Below the pieces are notes generated by a model, which was given only the letters and a program-made list of their open reading frames with translations, was not told where the DNA came from and made no database searches. From Adhaeretor mobilis (GTDB lineage Bacteria > Planctomycetota > Planctomycetia > Pirellulales > Lacipirellulaceae): 64,000 nucleotides of DNA. The stretch spans positions 5,319,178-5,383,177 of the forward strand of contig NZ_CP036263.1 in NCBI RefSeq assembly GCF_007741515.1, read 5' to 3'. Position numbers and translations under genes: made by a program. Positions within the stretch are counted from its first letter, which is position 1. Each line of letters starts with the position of its first letter. Shown in pieces: positions 9,625 through 18,737 of this stretch.

Positions 9625-9715
9625 CCCTAACGGCTGGGTTCACCGGGCCGCGGCGAACAGTACTGATTTCGAAACCCGCGCGACCCGCGGCTCCGTGTGC
9701 AACCCATTGTTATGT
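9625..9715 (-). mobile_element. attC-like recombination site 1 (integron cassette type)
   Basis: Read on the minus strand, this 91-bp imperfect palindrome begins with ACATAAC (9715-9709) and ends with GTTAGGG (9631-9625), close to the RYYYAAC / GTTRRRY core sites of attC. The arms TGGGTTCACCGGGCCGCGG (top strand) and its partner near 9685-9706 pair along about 20 bases but leave single unpaired bases, as attC hairpins do. It lies 12 bp after the stop of the minus-strand gene 9728-10192, the usual place for attC in a cassette. The outer base of GTTAGGG departs from consensus. Confidence 0.6.
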
Positions 9716-9727
9716 CGCGATTGGCGG

Positions 9728-10192
9728 TCAATCCCACCAGTTGAACGCAGCATTCCCGACAGATTGCGGTTGCCAATATTTTACCTGTTCGCGTTCCGAA
9801 GTGTCTAGTATTGCGAGATCAGTGTCAGTGAGATTGCGATCGAGTTCGGCAGTTGTCGCAATAGTCACATTAGGAAATAGGGTTGCAAGTTGTTGTGTCA
9901 GCGGATCGGAATCAATGAACCGAATTTCACATGAGAGTAGTTCCAACGGTTCGGAAAATGCGACAATCGGATAGGTCGAATGACCAAGGATTGAAAGCGC
10001 GGTGTCGCCGTTTGTCAGCAAGGCGGAATGAAAATTCGGCGTGACGCCACGCTCGGAAACATCTGACACGGTATACCCCAGTGGAGTCGCCGCGGCGTAG
10101 ACGATGGATTTGAATTCTGCGATGCCGATTTCTGGGATGGGGCCGCGGTCGTCCCAGTTGAAGAAGCTCGTGATGCCGCGTCTTACGATCAT
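9728..10192 (-). CDS. Hypothetical cassette-borne protein
   Basis: This 154-residue protein starts MIVRRGITSFFNWDDRGPIPE and ends NAAFNWWD. I recognise no family. It looks soluble and acidic, with no signal peptide or membrane helix. The gene fits tightly between two attC-like sites: the upstream core GTTAGGG ends 11 bp before the ATG and the downstream site begins 12 bp after the stop. There is no obvious ribosome-binding site, as is common in cassette genes. The middle (SILGHSTYPIVAFSEPLELL, TIATTAELDRNLTDTDLAILD) reads as alternating strands and helices. Function unknown. Confidence 0.7.
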   Translation of the reverse strand: MIVRRGITSFFNWDDRGPIPEIGIAEFKSIVYAAATPLGYTVSDVSERGVTPNFHSALLTNGDTALSILGHSTYPIVAFSEPLELLSCEIRFIDSDPLTQQLATLFPNVTIATTAELDRNLTDTDLAILDTSEREQVKYWQPQSVGNAAFNWWD

Positions 10193-10203
10193 GGGGTTTA
10201 GCG

Positions 10204-10311
10204 CCCTAACGTAAATGGCTCAGTTGCCGGCCGCCCGCGGGAGCAGGCTTCAAACCGGCAACAACAGTCTACTCGCGGGCGCAGCCGGTCAACTGCAGCC
10301 GGTGGTTAGGG
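10204..10311 (-). mobile_element. attC-like recombination site 2
   Basis: This 108-bp imperfect inverted repeat is bounded by CCCTAAC (10204-10210) and GTTAGGG (10305-10311), which are perfectly complementary. The inner arms (CAGTTGCCGGCCGCCCGCGGG on one side, CGCGGGCGCAGCCGGTCAAC on the other) pair with unpaired bases. It has the same orientation as site 1 and shares its inferred cassette-end role. It sits between the 154-codon gene and the broken reading frame to its right, whose stop (10318-10320) is 6 bp away. Confidence 0.55.
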
Positions 10312-10317
10312 GGCACG

Positions 10318-10560
10318 TCAGGGGCGGGTGCTAACGGCATGAAAGACGATAAAACGATATCGCCGCCAAAAGTGCTTCCAGAATGGATGATCCTTTCGCC
10401 ATCCTGTGTAAACAGCAATGATCGGTGGCGAAGCGACGGAGCAAACTACTGCGACTGCGATCCAAGAGCCAACCGGATAATTGCTTCAATCGCCTCAGCC
10501 AACGGATTGCCCCCCCAACGATAAATGGACAGAAAGTAATCTGTATAACTCAATAAAGTA
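10318..10560 (-). pseudogene. Broken small membrane-protein gene of a second cassette (tentative)
   Basis: On the minus strand, the frame ending at TGA 10318-10320 is open from about 10485. It encodes a likely membrane helix, then a basic aromatic tail (SWIAVAVVCSVASPPIIAVY, then GWRKDHPFWKHFWRRYRF). It has no start codon. Upstream, the neighbouring frame carries hydrophobic sequence (YTDYFLSIYRWGGNPLAEAI) and stops at 10446. The two overlap at 10446-10485, so one single-base shift would join them. A run of seven C lies at about 10510-10516. I infer a decayed cassette gene; the left limit rests on the attC-like site, and the right limit is a guess. The plus-strand frame 10339-10524 looks like a shadow. 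Confidence 0.35.
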
Positions 10561-10810
10561 GCATGTCCAAATATTGCCGCAAGCCGTTGCAGTATCACGA
10601 GTAAGGGAACACTGCTTAGACTTGCAGTCGAAATGGACAGAATAAGGCGTTGGCACCATAGCCACCTGGCAACCTTGGGTGATTCACCCCATTTCTTAGC
10701 TGGGCACTTTCCAGATACCCGCTCCGGCTACGTTGACTTGCGACCGAGTTACGAGACTCCTATCCGAATTTCAGAGGTGCTACCGGGAACTACGCTGCGG
10801 TAAAACCGCG
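10486..10810. other. Gene-poor stretch beside the cassette remnant
   Basis: No intact gene is seen. AAATGGACAGAA occurs twice about 110 bp apart (near 10522 and 10630). The sequence may be remains of further cassettes or another mobile element. Confidence 0.35.
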
Positions 10811-11572
10811 TCAAGCACAGTAAACCCCACCATTGATATCAAGCGTGGCGCCGGTAATGAAGCCATCGTACTCGGAGGCCAGAAAGACCACCGGGCGGGC
10901 GACATCTTCGGGGTTGCCAGCTCGGCCCAATGGGATGCCGGCTACTGTGTTATCCGCGGACTCTTTGGTGGTGTGCGTGTTGTGGAAACGGGTGCCCAGC
11001 ATCAAGCCCGGGGCGACTGCGTTCACTCGCACGCCGCGTGGCGCTAGTTCGCTGGCCAGCGAGCGCGTCCAGGTGAGCGTTGCCCCCTTGGCGGTCGAAT
11101 AGGCCAGTGATCCGCCGTGGCCTCCTTTGCGACCGGCCAGTGAGGCAAGATTGACGATGCTACTCGCCTGGTTTTTGCAAAGGTGGGGAGCGCACTCCCG
11201 CGAAACCAACATCATGGAGGTGAGATTAATGTTCATCACCTTGTCCCAGAAGTTGGTGTCGATTTCGTCAAGGTTGCGTCGCGCGACGAGATCGCCTGCG
11301 TTGTTGATCAGGACATCGATGCCCCCCAGGAATTCACAGGCTGATTGTACAAACGACTTCACGGACTGCTCGTCGGTAAGATCCGCCTGGAACGCCTTCG
11401 CTGGTAGGTTCTCGCTGGTGGCGCTGGCAACCAACCCATCGGCACCTTCGCGACTGGTGTGATAGTGAATGGCCACATGGCATCCTTCGCGAATCAATTC
11501 CTGCACGATCGCGAGTCCTAGCCCCTGGCCGCCTCCGGTGACGACGACGCGTTTTCCTGTGAGTTTTCCCAT
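10811..11572 (-). CDS. Short-chain dehydrogenase/reductase (FabG-like)
   Basis: This 253-residue classical SDR uses NAD(P)H to oxidise or reduce a carbonyl or alcohol substrate. The sequence shows the cofactor motif TGGGQGLG at residues 12-19, the NNAG motif (VLINNAGD), and the catalytic Ser-Tyr-Lys arrangement (NLASLAG, then YSTAK). It also has the family's C-terminal PGLMLGTRF and FITGATLDINGG segments. Ala-Ile-His-Tyr-His after the second strand lacks the acidic residue typical of NAD preference, hinting at NADP. The start ATG is at 11572. The substrate cannot be assigned; neighbours give no pathway hint. Confidence 0.9.
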   Translation of the reverse strand: MGKLTGKRVVVTGGGQGLGLAIVQELIREGCHVAIHYHTSREGADGLVASATSENLPAKAFQADLTDEQSVKSFVQSACEFLGGIDVLINNAGDLVARRNLDEIDTNFWDKVMNINLTSMMLVSRECAPHLCKNQASSIVNLASLAGRKGGHGGSLAYSTAKGATLTWTRSLASELAPRGVRVNAVAPGLMLGTRFHNTHTTKESADNTVAGIPLGRAGNPEDVARPVVFLASEYDGFITGATLDINGGVYCA

Positions 11573-11803
11573 GATTTATCCTTTTAGTGTTCGTGTTTCG
11601 CGAAGAGTCCTATCCTACCAGTGCGAGGGGGCCGGATGAATGGGCGAACGGCGAACCGAACTAGAGTTGATACCGCCAATATCGATTAGTTGGCTCAGTC
11701 GTTCGACTCCTTTCGGAATGACACAGTGGGAGCAATGCCGCGTCTCCGGTGGCACCCTGTACTTACGCACCCCACATTGACGGCGGTTCTCGCGAGTTGA
11801 ACA

Positions 11804-12568
<765 letters not shown>

Positions 12569-12615
12569 GTCTGTGCTGGTGACAGATCGCACCGGAACGC
12601 GAGCCCAAATAGTTT

Positions 12616-12701
12616 TTGAACCACAAAGGTCACAAAGTAAAGTCGCAGAGCGTGATAAGTGCCCTACAAACCTTAGTGTTCTTTGTGCCCTTCGTGGTTC
12701 A
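12616..12701. repeat. Inverted repeat, family A, copy 1
   Basis: The left arm begins TTGAACCACAAAGGTCACAA (12616) and the right arm ends TTTGTGCCCTTCGTGGTTCA (12701). It lies between the convergent sirtuin and miaB genes and could serve as their shared terminator. Confidence 0.8.
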
Positions 12702-12720
12702 TTAATCTGAGGTACGGAGC

Positions 12721-14145
12721 TCAAACACCGAGGGTAAATAGCTCCGGCCCCACGTGTTGCGTAACGACGTTGCCGAACAGGGTGTGCGCGTTGGCGTCGT
12801 AGATTGCAATCGGTAGCGTCTCGCCGATTTGGCGTTGGTTGCCCTCGAATACCACGATGCGATCGCACATGGTGCGTCCGGTGAGTTGGAGGACGGGGCC
12901 ATCGGCTTCGTCTTTACGCGTGGCCGTCTTGCTAGGGCCTTCGACTAAAACTTCCACCTCGCGGCCGAGGAAATCTTGGTTGTCTGCCTCGCTGATCTCA
13001 TTTTGCAAGTCAAGTAGCCGATTATTGCGCTCGCGTTTGACTTCTTCAGTAATGTCGTCCGGGTAGCGCTCTGCGCCTTTGGTTCCTGGGCGTTCGCTGT
13101 ACTTGAAAATGAAGCTGTTCTTGAACCGATACTCCCTCACGGAGTCCATGGTGGCTTGGAATTCGTCCTCAGTCTCCCCACAGAAGCCGACGATAAAGTC
13201 GCTCGAAACAGCCGCTCTGGGTAGCCACTCGCGGATACGATCATGCATTTCACGATAGTCATCGGTCGTGTAGCCGCGTTTCATGCGATCGAGCACCGCG
13301 TCGGAGCCGCTTTGCAAAGGCACATGCAAGTATTTAGCGAGCTTCGGCAGGTCGCGCACGGTCTCTAGCACGTCGTCGGTCATATCTTTGGGGTAGTTCG
13401 TCACGAACTTGATGCGTTCGATGCCCGGAATTTCATGAACCGCGTTGAGTAGGTCGCTAAACCGAGTTGTGCGCTCCCCCTCTTTGAACTTGTAGCTGTT
13501 AACCGTTTGCCCAAGGAGCGTGATTTCCTTGCAGCCTTCGCTGGCAAGTTGACGTGCTTCGGCGAGGATTTGCGCCGGCGGTCGGCTTTGCTCCGGGCCG
13601 CGCACGCTGGGCACGATGCAGTAGGTGCAGAACTTATCGCAACCGATCACAATACGCACGTACGCTTGGTAGGGCGTGGGGCGCATCGTGGGATCGCGCA
13701 GCGGGTCGAAGCTCTCGTGGCTGCGTTCGATTTCCGCACGACCGCCGTCCTTGCGGCCGAGGCTCACTTCCATCTGTTGCCCTGCCCCGTCGGCAATTTC
13801 AGAAATCAACTGCGGCACTTGGTGTAGCTGCCCAGGGCCGACGATTAAGTCTACGTAGGGCGCTCTTTGGAAGATGAGCTTCTGATCTTTCTGAGCCATG
13901 CAGCCCAGCACGCCGATGATCTTATCGGGATTCTCTTGCTTGGCATTTTTCAGCCTGCCGAGCGCGCTGTAGATTTTGTCTTCTGCGTGCTGACGAACAC
14001 TGCATGTGTTGAAGAGCACCGTGTCTGCCGCTTGTGGGCTATCGGTGAGTTCGTACCCCTCCTTACGCAAGCTGGCCACGACGAGCTCGCTATCAAGCAC
14101 GTTCATCTGGCAGCCAACGGTTTCGATGTAAAGTTTTTTGGTCAT
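12721..14145 (-). CDS. miaB: tRNA-2-methylthio-N6-dimethylallyladenosine synthase
   Basis: This radical-SAM enzyme adds a methylthio group to i6A37 in tRNAs reading UNN codons. The 474-residue product, read from the ATG at 14145, has all three parts: an N-terminal UPF0004 domain with cluster-binding cysteines (VGCQMN, NTCSV, LGCMAQ), a radical-SAM domain with the Cx3Cx2C motif CDKFCTYC, and a C-terminal TRAM-like RNA-binding region (LGREVEVLVEGPSKT). An in-frame upstream start (14196) exists, but the family begins at MTKKLYIETVG. No obvious operon partner; inverted repeats lie on both sides. Confidence 0.95.
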   Translation of the reverse strand: MTKKLYIETVGCQMNVLDSELVVASLRKEGYELTDSPQAADTVLFNTCSVRQHAEDKIYSALGRLKNAKQENPDKIIGVLGCMAQKDQKLIFQRAPYVDLIVGPGQLHQVPQLISEIADGAGQQMEVSLGRKDGGRAEIERSHESFDPLRDPTMRPTPYQAYVRIVIGCDKFCTYCIVPSVRGPEQSRPPAQILAEARQLASEGCKEITLLGQTVNSYKFKEGERTTRFSDLLNAVHEIPGIERIKFVTNYPKDMTDDVLETVRDLPKLAKYLHVPLQSGSDAVLDRMKRGYTTDDYREMHDRIREWLPRAAVSSDFIVGFCGETEDEFQATMDSVREYRFKNSFIFKYSERPGTKGAERYPDDITEEVKRERNNRLLDLQNEISEADNQDFLGREVEVLVEGPSKTATRKDEADGPVLQLTGRTMCDRIVVFEGNQRQIGETLPIAIYDANAHTLFGNVVTQHVGPELFTLGV

Positions 14146-14178
14146 TGGAAAAATGATTTGCCGGGCTCCGCTTCTTCT

Positions 14179-14363
14179 TTGAACCACAGAGGGCACAGAG
14201 ATACACGGAGGAAGCTTTCGGAGACGGATTGAAATGCCTTAGGTAGGCATGGGGGGTAGTTCTTGGTTTTCGATGTCGTATTTTGTTCCGCAATTCCTCG
14301 AGTCGAGTTTTTTTTCACTCTGTGAACCTCCACTGCGATTCTAAGAGTCGGCTCTGTGGTTCA
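14179..14363. repeat. Inverted repeat, family A, copy 2
   Basis: The outer arms TTGAACCACAGAGGGCACAG (from 14179) and CTCTGTGGTTCAG (to 14363) pair, and a second pair lies inside (CTCTGTGAACCTC). It lies just upstream of miaB, between it and the small membrane gene. Confidence 0.75.
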
Positions 14364-14381
14364 GACTAGAGCACCCCAGGC

Positions 14382-14570
14382 TCATGCAGCTTCGCTTTCT
14401 TGTTTATCTTCCGCTTGTACTTGTTGTTTGGCTAGTTGCTTTTTCTGTTGCTCGACTTGCATGCGGACTTGCTCGACCAGTTCGTTGCGGCGGGCGGCCA
14501 TCAGCTTCACAAGCGTGGTCACCGCGACGTAGCCGGCAAAGCAAATGAGTAAAATGTCCCAGCGATCCAT
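14382..14570 (-). CDS. Small single-helix membrane protein
   Basis: The 62-residue product starts at the ATG at 14570, which has GGAGAA nine bases upstream; an earlier in-frame start at 14633 lacks support. MDRWDILLICFAGYVAVTTL forms one membrane helix with a short outside or periplasmic N-terminus. It is followed by a basic then Gln/Lys/Glu-rich stretch (QVRMQVEQQKKQLAKQQVQA) likely to be a coiled coil in the cytoplasm. No family or function recognised. It lies between fmt and miaB on the same strand. Confidence 0.7.
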   Translation of the reverse strand: MDRWDILLICFAGYVAVTTLVKLMAARRNELVEQVRMQVEQQKKQLAKQQVQAEDKQESEAA

Positions 14571-14699
14571 CGCGGTGTTTCTCCGTAACGCTACCAAGCA
14601 CACTAGCGGCATCGGGTCGATGCGGGCTAGCAAACGTTTGGTAATTTGGGGTTTCGGGGGGAACTCGTATGATACAGCGCACTTGCCGGTGCGTGCGAG

Positions 14700-14757
14700 G
14701 CCGTTTTACCGCTTGCGGCTTAGCGGCGCCGGCCGCTTGAGGCTTAGCCGCGCCGTG
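14700..14757. repeat. Direct repeat of about 22 bp after fmt
   Basis: CCGCTTGCGGCTTAGCGGCGC and CCGCTTGAGGCTTAGCCGCGC lie next to each other in the same orientation. The GCGGCTTAGC-like core is palindromic, so the pair can also fold. It lies in the gap after fmt. Confidence 0.5.
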
Positions 14758-14760
14758 AGG

Positions 14761-15723
14761 TTAGCTCAACGAATCACCCGGTTTGAGGCGATTTCCCCGT
14801 AGAAAATCGCCCGCTGGCATGGCCCGCTTGCCTGCGGGTTGGACTTCTAGCAGTTCCAAAACACCTTCGCCGGTGGCAACGATAAGCGAATCCTCGGCAG
14901 AGGTAATGGTGCCGGGCTCGCTAGAATCCGCGCTAGAAGGCGTGGCAGAATCGCCCGAATCTGCCTCTGGGAAACGCGTCCGGTGGACAATCAGACGCTG
15001 CGGGTCGTCTCCATCTGCTTCCCAGTGGGTGTAAGCCCGCGGCCAAGGCTGGAGGGCACGGACTTGGTTATGGATTTGCTGAGCCGATTGCGACCAATCG
15101 ATCAAGCCATGTTCCTTGGCGAGTCGTGGTGCTTTGCTTTTCTTGCTTGAATCTTGCTCTACTGGCGAGGTCGAATCCGTGGCTAATTGGGCGATCACTT
15201 CCTCGACCAAAGTGGCCCCCATTTCTGCAAGCCGTTCTTCTAGTTCGCCCGCTGTTTCGTGGGGATCAATCGGTGTGCGTTGCACACCAAGGATGGGGCC
15301 GGCGTCTAGGCCGGGCGTCATTTGAATGACCGTGTTTCCCGTTTCTTGGTCGCCATTGAACACAGCCCATTGTACGGGCGCGGCTCCACGATATTTCGGC
15401 AGTAGCGAGCCATGCAGATTCACGCCGCCGAGGGATGTACATTCCAGCGCGGCCGGCTTGAGAATCTCGCCGTAGTCGCAGACGACCATCAGCTGCGCGT
15501 CGAGCGATTTCAACCGCTGGTGGGCTTCGTCCTCGTTGACGGTGTCAGGTTGCCAGAGCGGGAGTTCCAATTCTTGCGCCGCGAGAGCCATCGGCGCAAT
15601 CGCCGCCCGCCGGCCACGCGGCGGGCGCGTGACCACCAACAACACCTCGTGCTGCGGATCGTCGTGCAGTCGGCGCAATGTCGGCACAGCAAACGGGCCA
15701 GTTCCTAGGGCGATAACTTTCAT
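14761..15723 (-). CDS. fmt: Methionyl-tRNA formyltransferase
   Basis: It formylates the methionine on initiator tRNA using 10-formyl-tetrahydrofolate. Read from the ATG at 15723 (MKVIALGTGPFAVPTL), the protein has 320 residues. It shows the signature SLLPKYRGAAPVQWAV with catalytic Asn/His just before it (GGVNLHGS) and the TPGLDAGPI segment, then a linker and the C-terminal tRNA-binding domain (IHNQVRALQPWPRAYT). An upstream in-frame start at 15762 runs into the inverted repeat and is unlikely. def lies upstream on the same strand, the classic def-fmt pairing, but here separated by a family A repeat. A Ser/Asp-rich insertion (DSGDSATPSSADSSEP) lies in the C-terminal domain. Confidence 0.95.
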   Translation of the reverse strand: MKVIALGTGPFAVPTLRRLHDDPQHEVLLVVTRPPRGRRAAIAPMALAAQELELPLWQPDTVNEDEAHQRLKSLDAQLMVVCDYGEILKPAALECTSLGGVNLHGSLLPKYRGAAPVQWAVFNGDQETGNTVIQMTPGLDAGPILGVQRTPIDPHETAGELEERLAEMGATLVEEVIAQLATDSTSPVEQDSSKKSKAPRLAKEHGLIDWSQSAQQIHNQVRALQPWPRAYTHWEADGDDPQRLIVHRTRFPEADSGDSATPSSADSSEPGTITSAEDSLIVATGEGVLELLEVQPAGKRAMPAGDFLRGNRLKPGDSLS

Positions 15724-15751
15724 GGAATCACATCCTACTCTTTCTACTCTT

Positions 15752-15852
15752 TTGAACCACAAAGAGCACTAAGGACACGAAGTTTCGTAGGGTGTTGGTT
15801 TCAAGCGTCAAATCGCGAAGCGTGCTTCGTGTTCTTTGTGACCTTAGTGGTA
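15752..15852. repeat. Inverted repeat, family A, copy 3
   Basis: The arms TTGAACCACAAAGAGCACTA (from 15752) and TTCTTTGTGACCTTAGTGG (to 15851) pair, leaving about 60 bp inside. It sits between def and fmt, which are normally co-transcribed. Confidence 0.75.
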
Positions 15853-15872
15853 AAAAGTTCCTAAGGTACTGA

Positions 15873-16460
15873 TTACGTTCGCAGACGCTCTAGCTCGGCG
15901 ATGCGGGCAGCGATGGTTGCTTCATCGGGCATTTCGCCTGTGTTGCGTCGGCTGTCGAAGTCGATTTCGAATTCTTCCAGCTCGTCCCGCACTTCGGCCA
16001 TTTGGGTTTCGCTAAGGCGATCAATAAATAGCGTGCCGTCGAGGTGATCGGTTTCGTGCTGCAACACCCGTGCGAATAGGCCATCGACCTCAGCGGATAT
16101 TTCTTCCCCCTTGAGATTGTACGCTTCGACCGTGATTTTTTCCTTGCGCATTACCGGGGCGTGTACACCGGGGATGCTCAGGCAGCCTTCGCTCCCCTCG
16201 GCTTGGCCTTTGCCGTGGGAAAGTACAGGGTTAATGAACACACACTCGGCCTCTCTATCCGCTGGATCGCCGGTGACGTTTGAGATAAACAGCCGATAGG
16301 GTAGATCTACCTGATTGGCGGCCAGCCCGACGCCTTCGTGCTCGTACATCAACTCGAACATCTGCGCGACCATCCCGCGAAGCTCCGCGTCGACTCGTTT
16401 CAGGGGCTTAGAAGTGTGCCGCAGCGTGGGGTGCGGGTAATGAATAATCTGAAGTTCCAC
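15873..16460 (-). CDS. def: Peptide deformylase
   Basis: It removes the formyl group from new protein N-termini using a catalytic metal. All three family motifs are present: GVGLAANQ (motif 1), EGCLS (motif 2, with the metal-binding Cys) and QHETDH (motif 3, HExxH type with metal-binding His residues and catalytic Glu). I chose GTG 16460 because GAGG lies six bases ahead and the product then begins close to the family start; a TTG at 16475 would add five residues. The C-terminal tail of about 35 residues beyond the core (AEVRDELEEFEIDFDSRRN) is acidic and helical. It pairs with fmt downstream. Confidence 0.95.
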   Translation of the reverse strand: MELQIIHYPHPTLRHTSKPLKRVDAELRGMVAQMFELMYEHEGVGLAANQVDLPYRLFISNVTGDPADREAECVFINPVLSHGKGQAEGSEGCLSIPGVHAPVMRKEKITVEAYNLKGEEISAEVDGLFARVLQHETDHLDGTLFIDRLSETQMAEVRDELEEFEIDFDSRRNTGEMPDEATIAARIAELERLRT

Positions 16461-16893
16461 TCGTTGCCTCGCCAATCTCTGCTTTATGGTCCGGGTCTGC
16501 TCGTTCTGGGTTTTCTGAGGCCTTGATTATACGCACAATCGGCCTGAAGCCGAGTGGGGCATCCATATTCGTTGACGCTTGATTCCTGCAGGCCTAGACT
16601 CTGTCTGGTACGCACAATTCCTGGATCTGGCTAGCAGCGACACTTTCTCCGAGCGTCGCGCTGCCGGCTTGTGAAGCACGCAAAGGAAGAAGTGTCCGTG
16701 TGCACAGCACAGGAGGCTTTCAGCACCGCCGATGAGCCAGCTTAGAGAAACCTCTCAATACCTCTTGCCGCAAGCGGCCCCGACACTTGTCCGAGCCATC
16801 CGATAGAGTAGGCAATGCTGCAAGCGGACGAAGTGTCGCGGCTACCCAGTTCCATGGCAGAGACTCACAATTGCAGACTGACTAAAAACAGGC
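16461..16893. other. Intergenic stretch upstream of def and the vWA gene
   Basis: About 430 bp lie between divergent genes and should hold both promoters. I saw no gene, RNA or clear repeat; one short hairpin (ATCGGCCTGAAGCCGA) lies near 16540. Confidence 0.4.
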
Positions 16894-17877
16894 GTGAAAC
16901 CACATCCCAACAACACCGAACCTGCTGCGTGGCCTGCTTGGTTGGCTTCGGTGGTTGTTCACGGATTGCTACTGTGTGCGGTTATTGCACTGGCTTCGCC
17001 GCCTGAGCAGCGAGGTATAGCCGACACACCGGATCGCGAAGCGGGGATCGTCCTGAAATCGACTTCTGATGACACGGTGATGTTTGAGGAGGAAGGAGAC
17101 GTCGAGGCAGTGGAAGAGTCTGCTCCGGCCCAAACTCCGATACAGACTCCGGCGGTGCGTAGTACCGCGACTGCGGGGAAGAGCGTGGCAGAAACAAATC
17201 CTGCTGAGCCCTTGTCGCCCCCACTGGCGGGGATTGGATCGCTGACAAGCGACGACGCTCCGCTGGGCAATGCCAATACGATGGCGGCTGAGAGTGGTAG
17301 CGGCGGCGTGGGTCGTGCTGTTGGCAAGATTGGCCGCACGAAAGTAAAACTGTTTGGCGTGGAGGGGGAAGGCACACGGTTTGTGTACGTGCTTGATCGA
17401 TCCGACAGTATGAATGGTACGCCGATGGTGGCCTTGAAGCGGCAGCTCATTGCCAGTTTGAATTCGTTGGAGAGCGTGCATCAATTCCATCTTATCTTCT
17501 TCAATCATAAGACGCGTATCTGGAGAGGCGACGGCATTCAGAACGGTCGCACGGCATTTGCCACGGATGCGAACCTGCGCTCGGTGGCTCGGTTTATTGA
17601 AGGCATGACGGCCGATGGGGGCACCTATCGTTGGGAAGCCCTGCAGAAGGCGCTCGCACTGCGTCCTGACGTGGTGTTTTTTCTGACCGACGCCGATAAC
17701 CCAATGCCCGGGGCTGATGTACTGAAAGCAGTTACACGGGCTGGACGGCAGGGCACGGCGATTCAAACGATTGAATTCGGCATTGGCAGAGAAAGCCGAC
17801 GTGATAATTTCCTCAAGCACTTGGCTAAAGAAACCGGCGGCGGTTACGATTACGTTGACGTGCGACGGCTGGAATGA
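16894..17877 (+). CDS. TonB-like membrane anchor fused to a von Willebrand A domain
   Basis: The 327-residue protein starts at GTG 16894. Residues 16-35 (WLASVVVHGLLLCAVIALAS) form one membrane helix with Ser19 and His23. This Ser-x3-His pattern is what TonB and TolA use to contact ExbB/ExbD or TolQ/TolR. A low-complexity acidic, Pro/Ala-rich linker follows (about 40-145). Then comes a vWA domain with an intact metal-ion site: Asp168, Ser170 and Ser172 (VLDRSDSM), Thr244 (GGTYRW) and Asp266 (FFLTDADNP). There is no TonB C-terminal domain. An ExbB-like and two ExbD-like genes follow on the same strand. I infer that the proton channel drives this vWA protein in the periplasm; its target is unknown. 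Confidence 0.85.
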   Translation: MKPHPNNTEPAAWPAWLASVVVHGLLLCAVIALASPPEQRGIADTPDREAGIVLKSTSDDTVMFEEEGDVEAVEESAPAQTPIQTPAVRSTATAGKSVAETNPAEPLSPPLAGIGSLTSDDAPLGNANTMAAESGSGGVGRAVGKIGRTKVKLFGVEGEGTRFVYVLDRSDSMNGTPMVALKRQLIASLNSLESVHQFHLIFFNHKTRIWRGDGIQNGRTAFATDANLRSVARFIEGMTADGGTYRWEALQKALALRPDVVFFLTDADNPMPGADVLKAVTRAGRQGTAIQTIEFGIGRESRRDNFLKHLAKETGGGYDYVDVRRLE

Positions 17878-17885
17878 GTGGCGTT

Positions 17886-18037
17886 CTCGTTCACACGCTC
17901 CTGCGTAGGAACGCGGTGGATTGATGCTCCGCGTTGCTGAATTTGTGAAATTGCAGCTTCGTTGGCTGATGTACTCGCGATGCATTCGCCGCGGAGCGGC
18001 TGGTTATCCCATTCCCCCGCGGGAGCGTAGCAACGAG
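17886..18037. repeat. Inverted-repeat element, family C, copy 2
   Basis: The arms at 17886-17913 (CTCGTTCACACGCTCCTGCG...) and 18010-18037 (...GCGGGAGCGTAGCAACGAG) are diverged reverse complements, with the same core as the copy at 2952-3090. The element fills the gap between the vWA gene and the ExbB-like gene. Confidence 0.65.
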
Positions 18038-18050
18038 TTTGAATAGTACC

Positions 18051-18737
18051 ATGTCTAACCTCCCTATCATCCTTGCTGAGACAACTACCCAGCGTAATCC
18101 GCTGAACATCATTTTCTCCGGTGGGGTCACGGGCATTGCAATCATCGCCCTGCTGGCGTTGCTCTCGATGATAGCCTTGGCTTTAGTGGTAGAGCACTTG
18201 CTCACGATTCGTCGCGCTGTGCTGTTGCCTGAGAATATTGCACAGAAGGTGCGCCAGAAGGTTGCCACGGGCGACTTGTCCGGGGCGAACACCGTTTGTC
18301 AAACACAACCGTGTGCTCTGACGGCCGTACTGCAAGCCGGGCTGGGAGAAGTACCGCTCGGGTGGAACCACGTCGAGAAGGCCATGGAGGAAACACTCGC
18401 TGAGCAGGCTGCTAGGCTGCTGAGGAAGATCGACTACCTTTCGCTCATCGGCAACATCGCCCCGATGGTGGGCCTATTAGGAACCGTAGTGGGGATGATC
18501 TTCGCGTTCCAAAGCGTGGCCGACGCCCAGGGCGCCGCGCGGGCGGCAGATTTGGCAAGCGGCATCTATCAGGCGCTAGTCACAACCGTCGGCGGACTGA
18601 TTGTGGCGATTCCCTCGCTGGCGGCGTTTGCGATCTTCCGTAATCGGATCGACAAGATGGTGGCAGAGATTGGACACGCGGCGCAAGCTGCGATGGTGCC
18701 GTTGAAGTCTCAACTTGTCGGTAATTTGAAACATTGA
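18051..18737 (+). CDS. exbB: MotA/TolQ/ExbB proton-channel protein
   Basis: This 228-residue inner-membrane protein forms the proton-conducting pentamer of an energy-transducing complex with ExbD. Three membrane segments are visible: an N-terminal one (GVTGIAIIALLALLSMIALA) and two after the cytoplasmic loop (YLSLIGNIAPMVGLLGTVVG, then LVTTVGGLIVAIPSLAAFAI). The GLLGTVVGMI ... GIYQALVTTVGGL pattern is the family hallmark. The start ATG at 18051 was chosen over an in-frame TTG at 18039. It is followed by two exbD genes and preceded by the TonB-helix/vWA gene. Confidence 0.92.
   Translation: MSNLPIILAETTTQRNPLNIIFSGGVTGIAIIALLALLSMIALALVVEHLLTIRRAVLLPENIAQKVRQKVATGDLSGANTVCQTQPCALTAVLQAGLGEVPLGWNHVEKAMEETLAEQAARLLRKIDYLSLIGNIAPMVGLLGTVVGMIFAFQSVADAQGAARAADLASGIYQALVTTVGGLIVAIPSLAAFAIFRNRIDKMVAEIGHAAQAAMVPLKSQLVGNLKH

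Noticed and set aside
10339-10524. 61-codon frame on the plus strand
   Set aside because: It overlaps the inferred broken cassette gene on the minus strand, and the seven-C run makes its frame doubtful.
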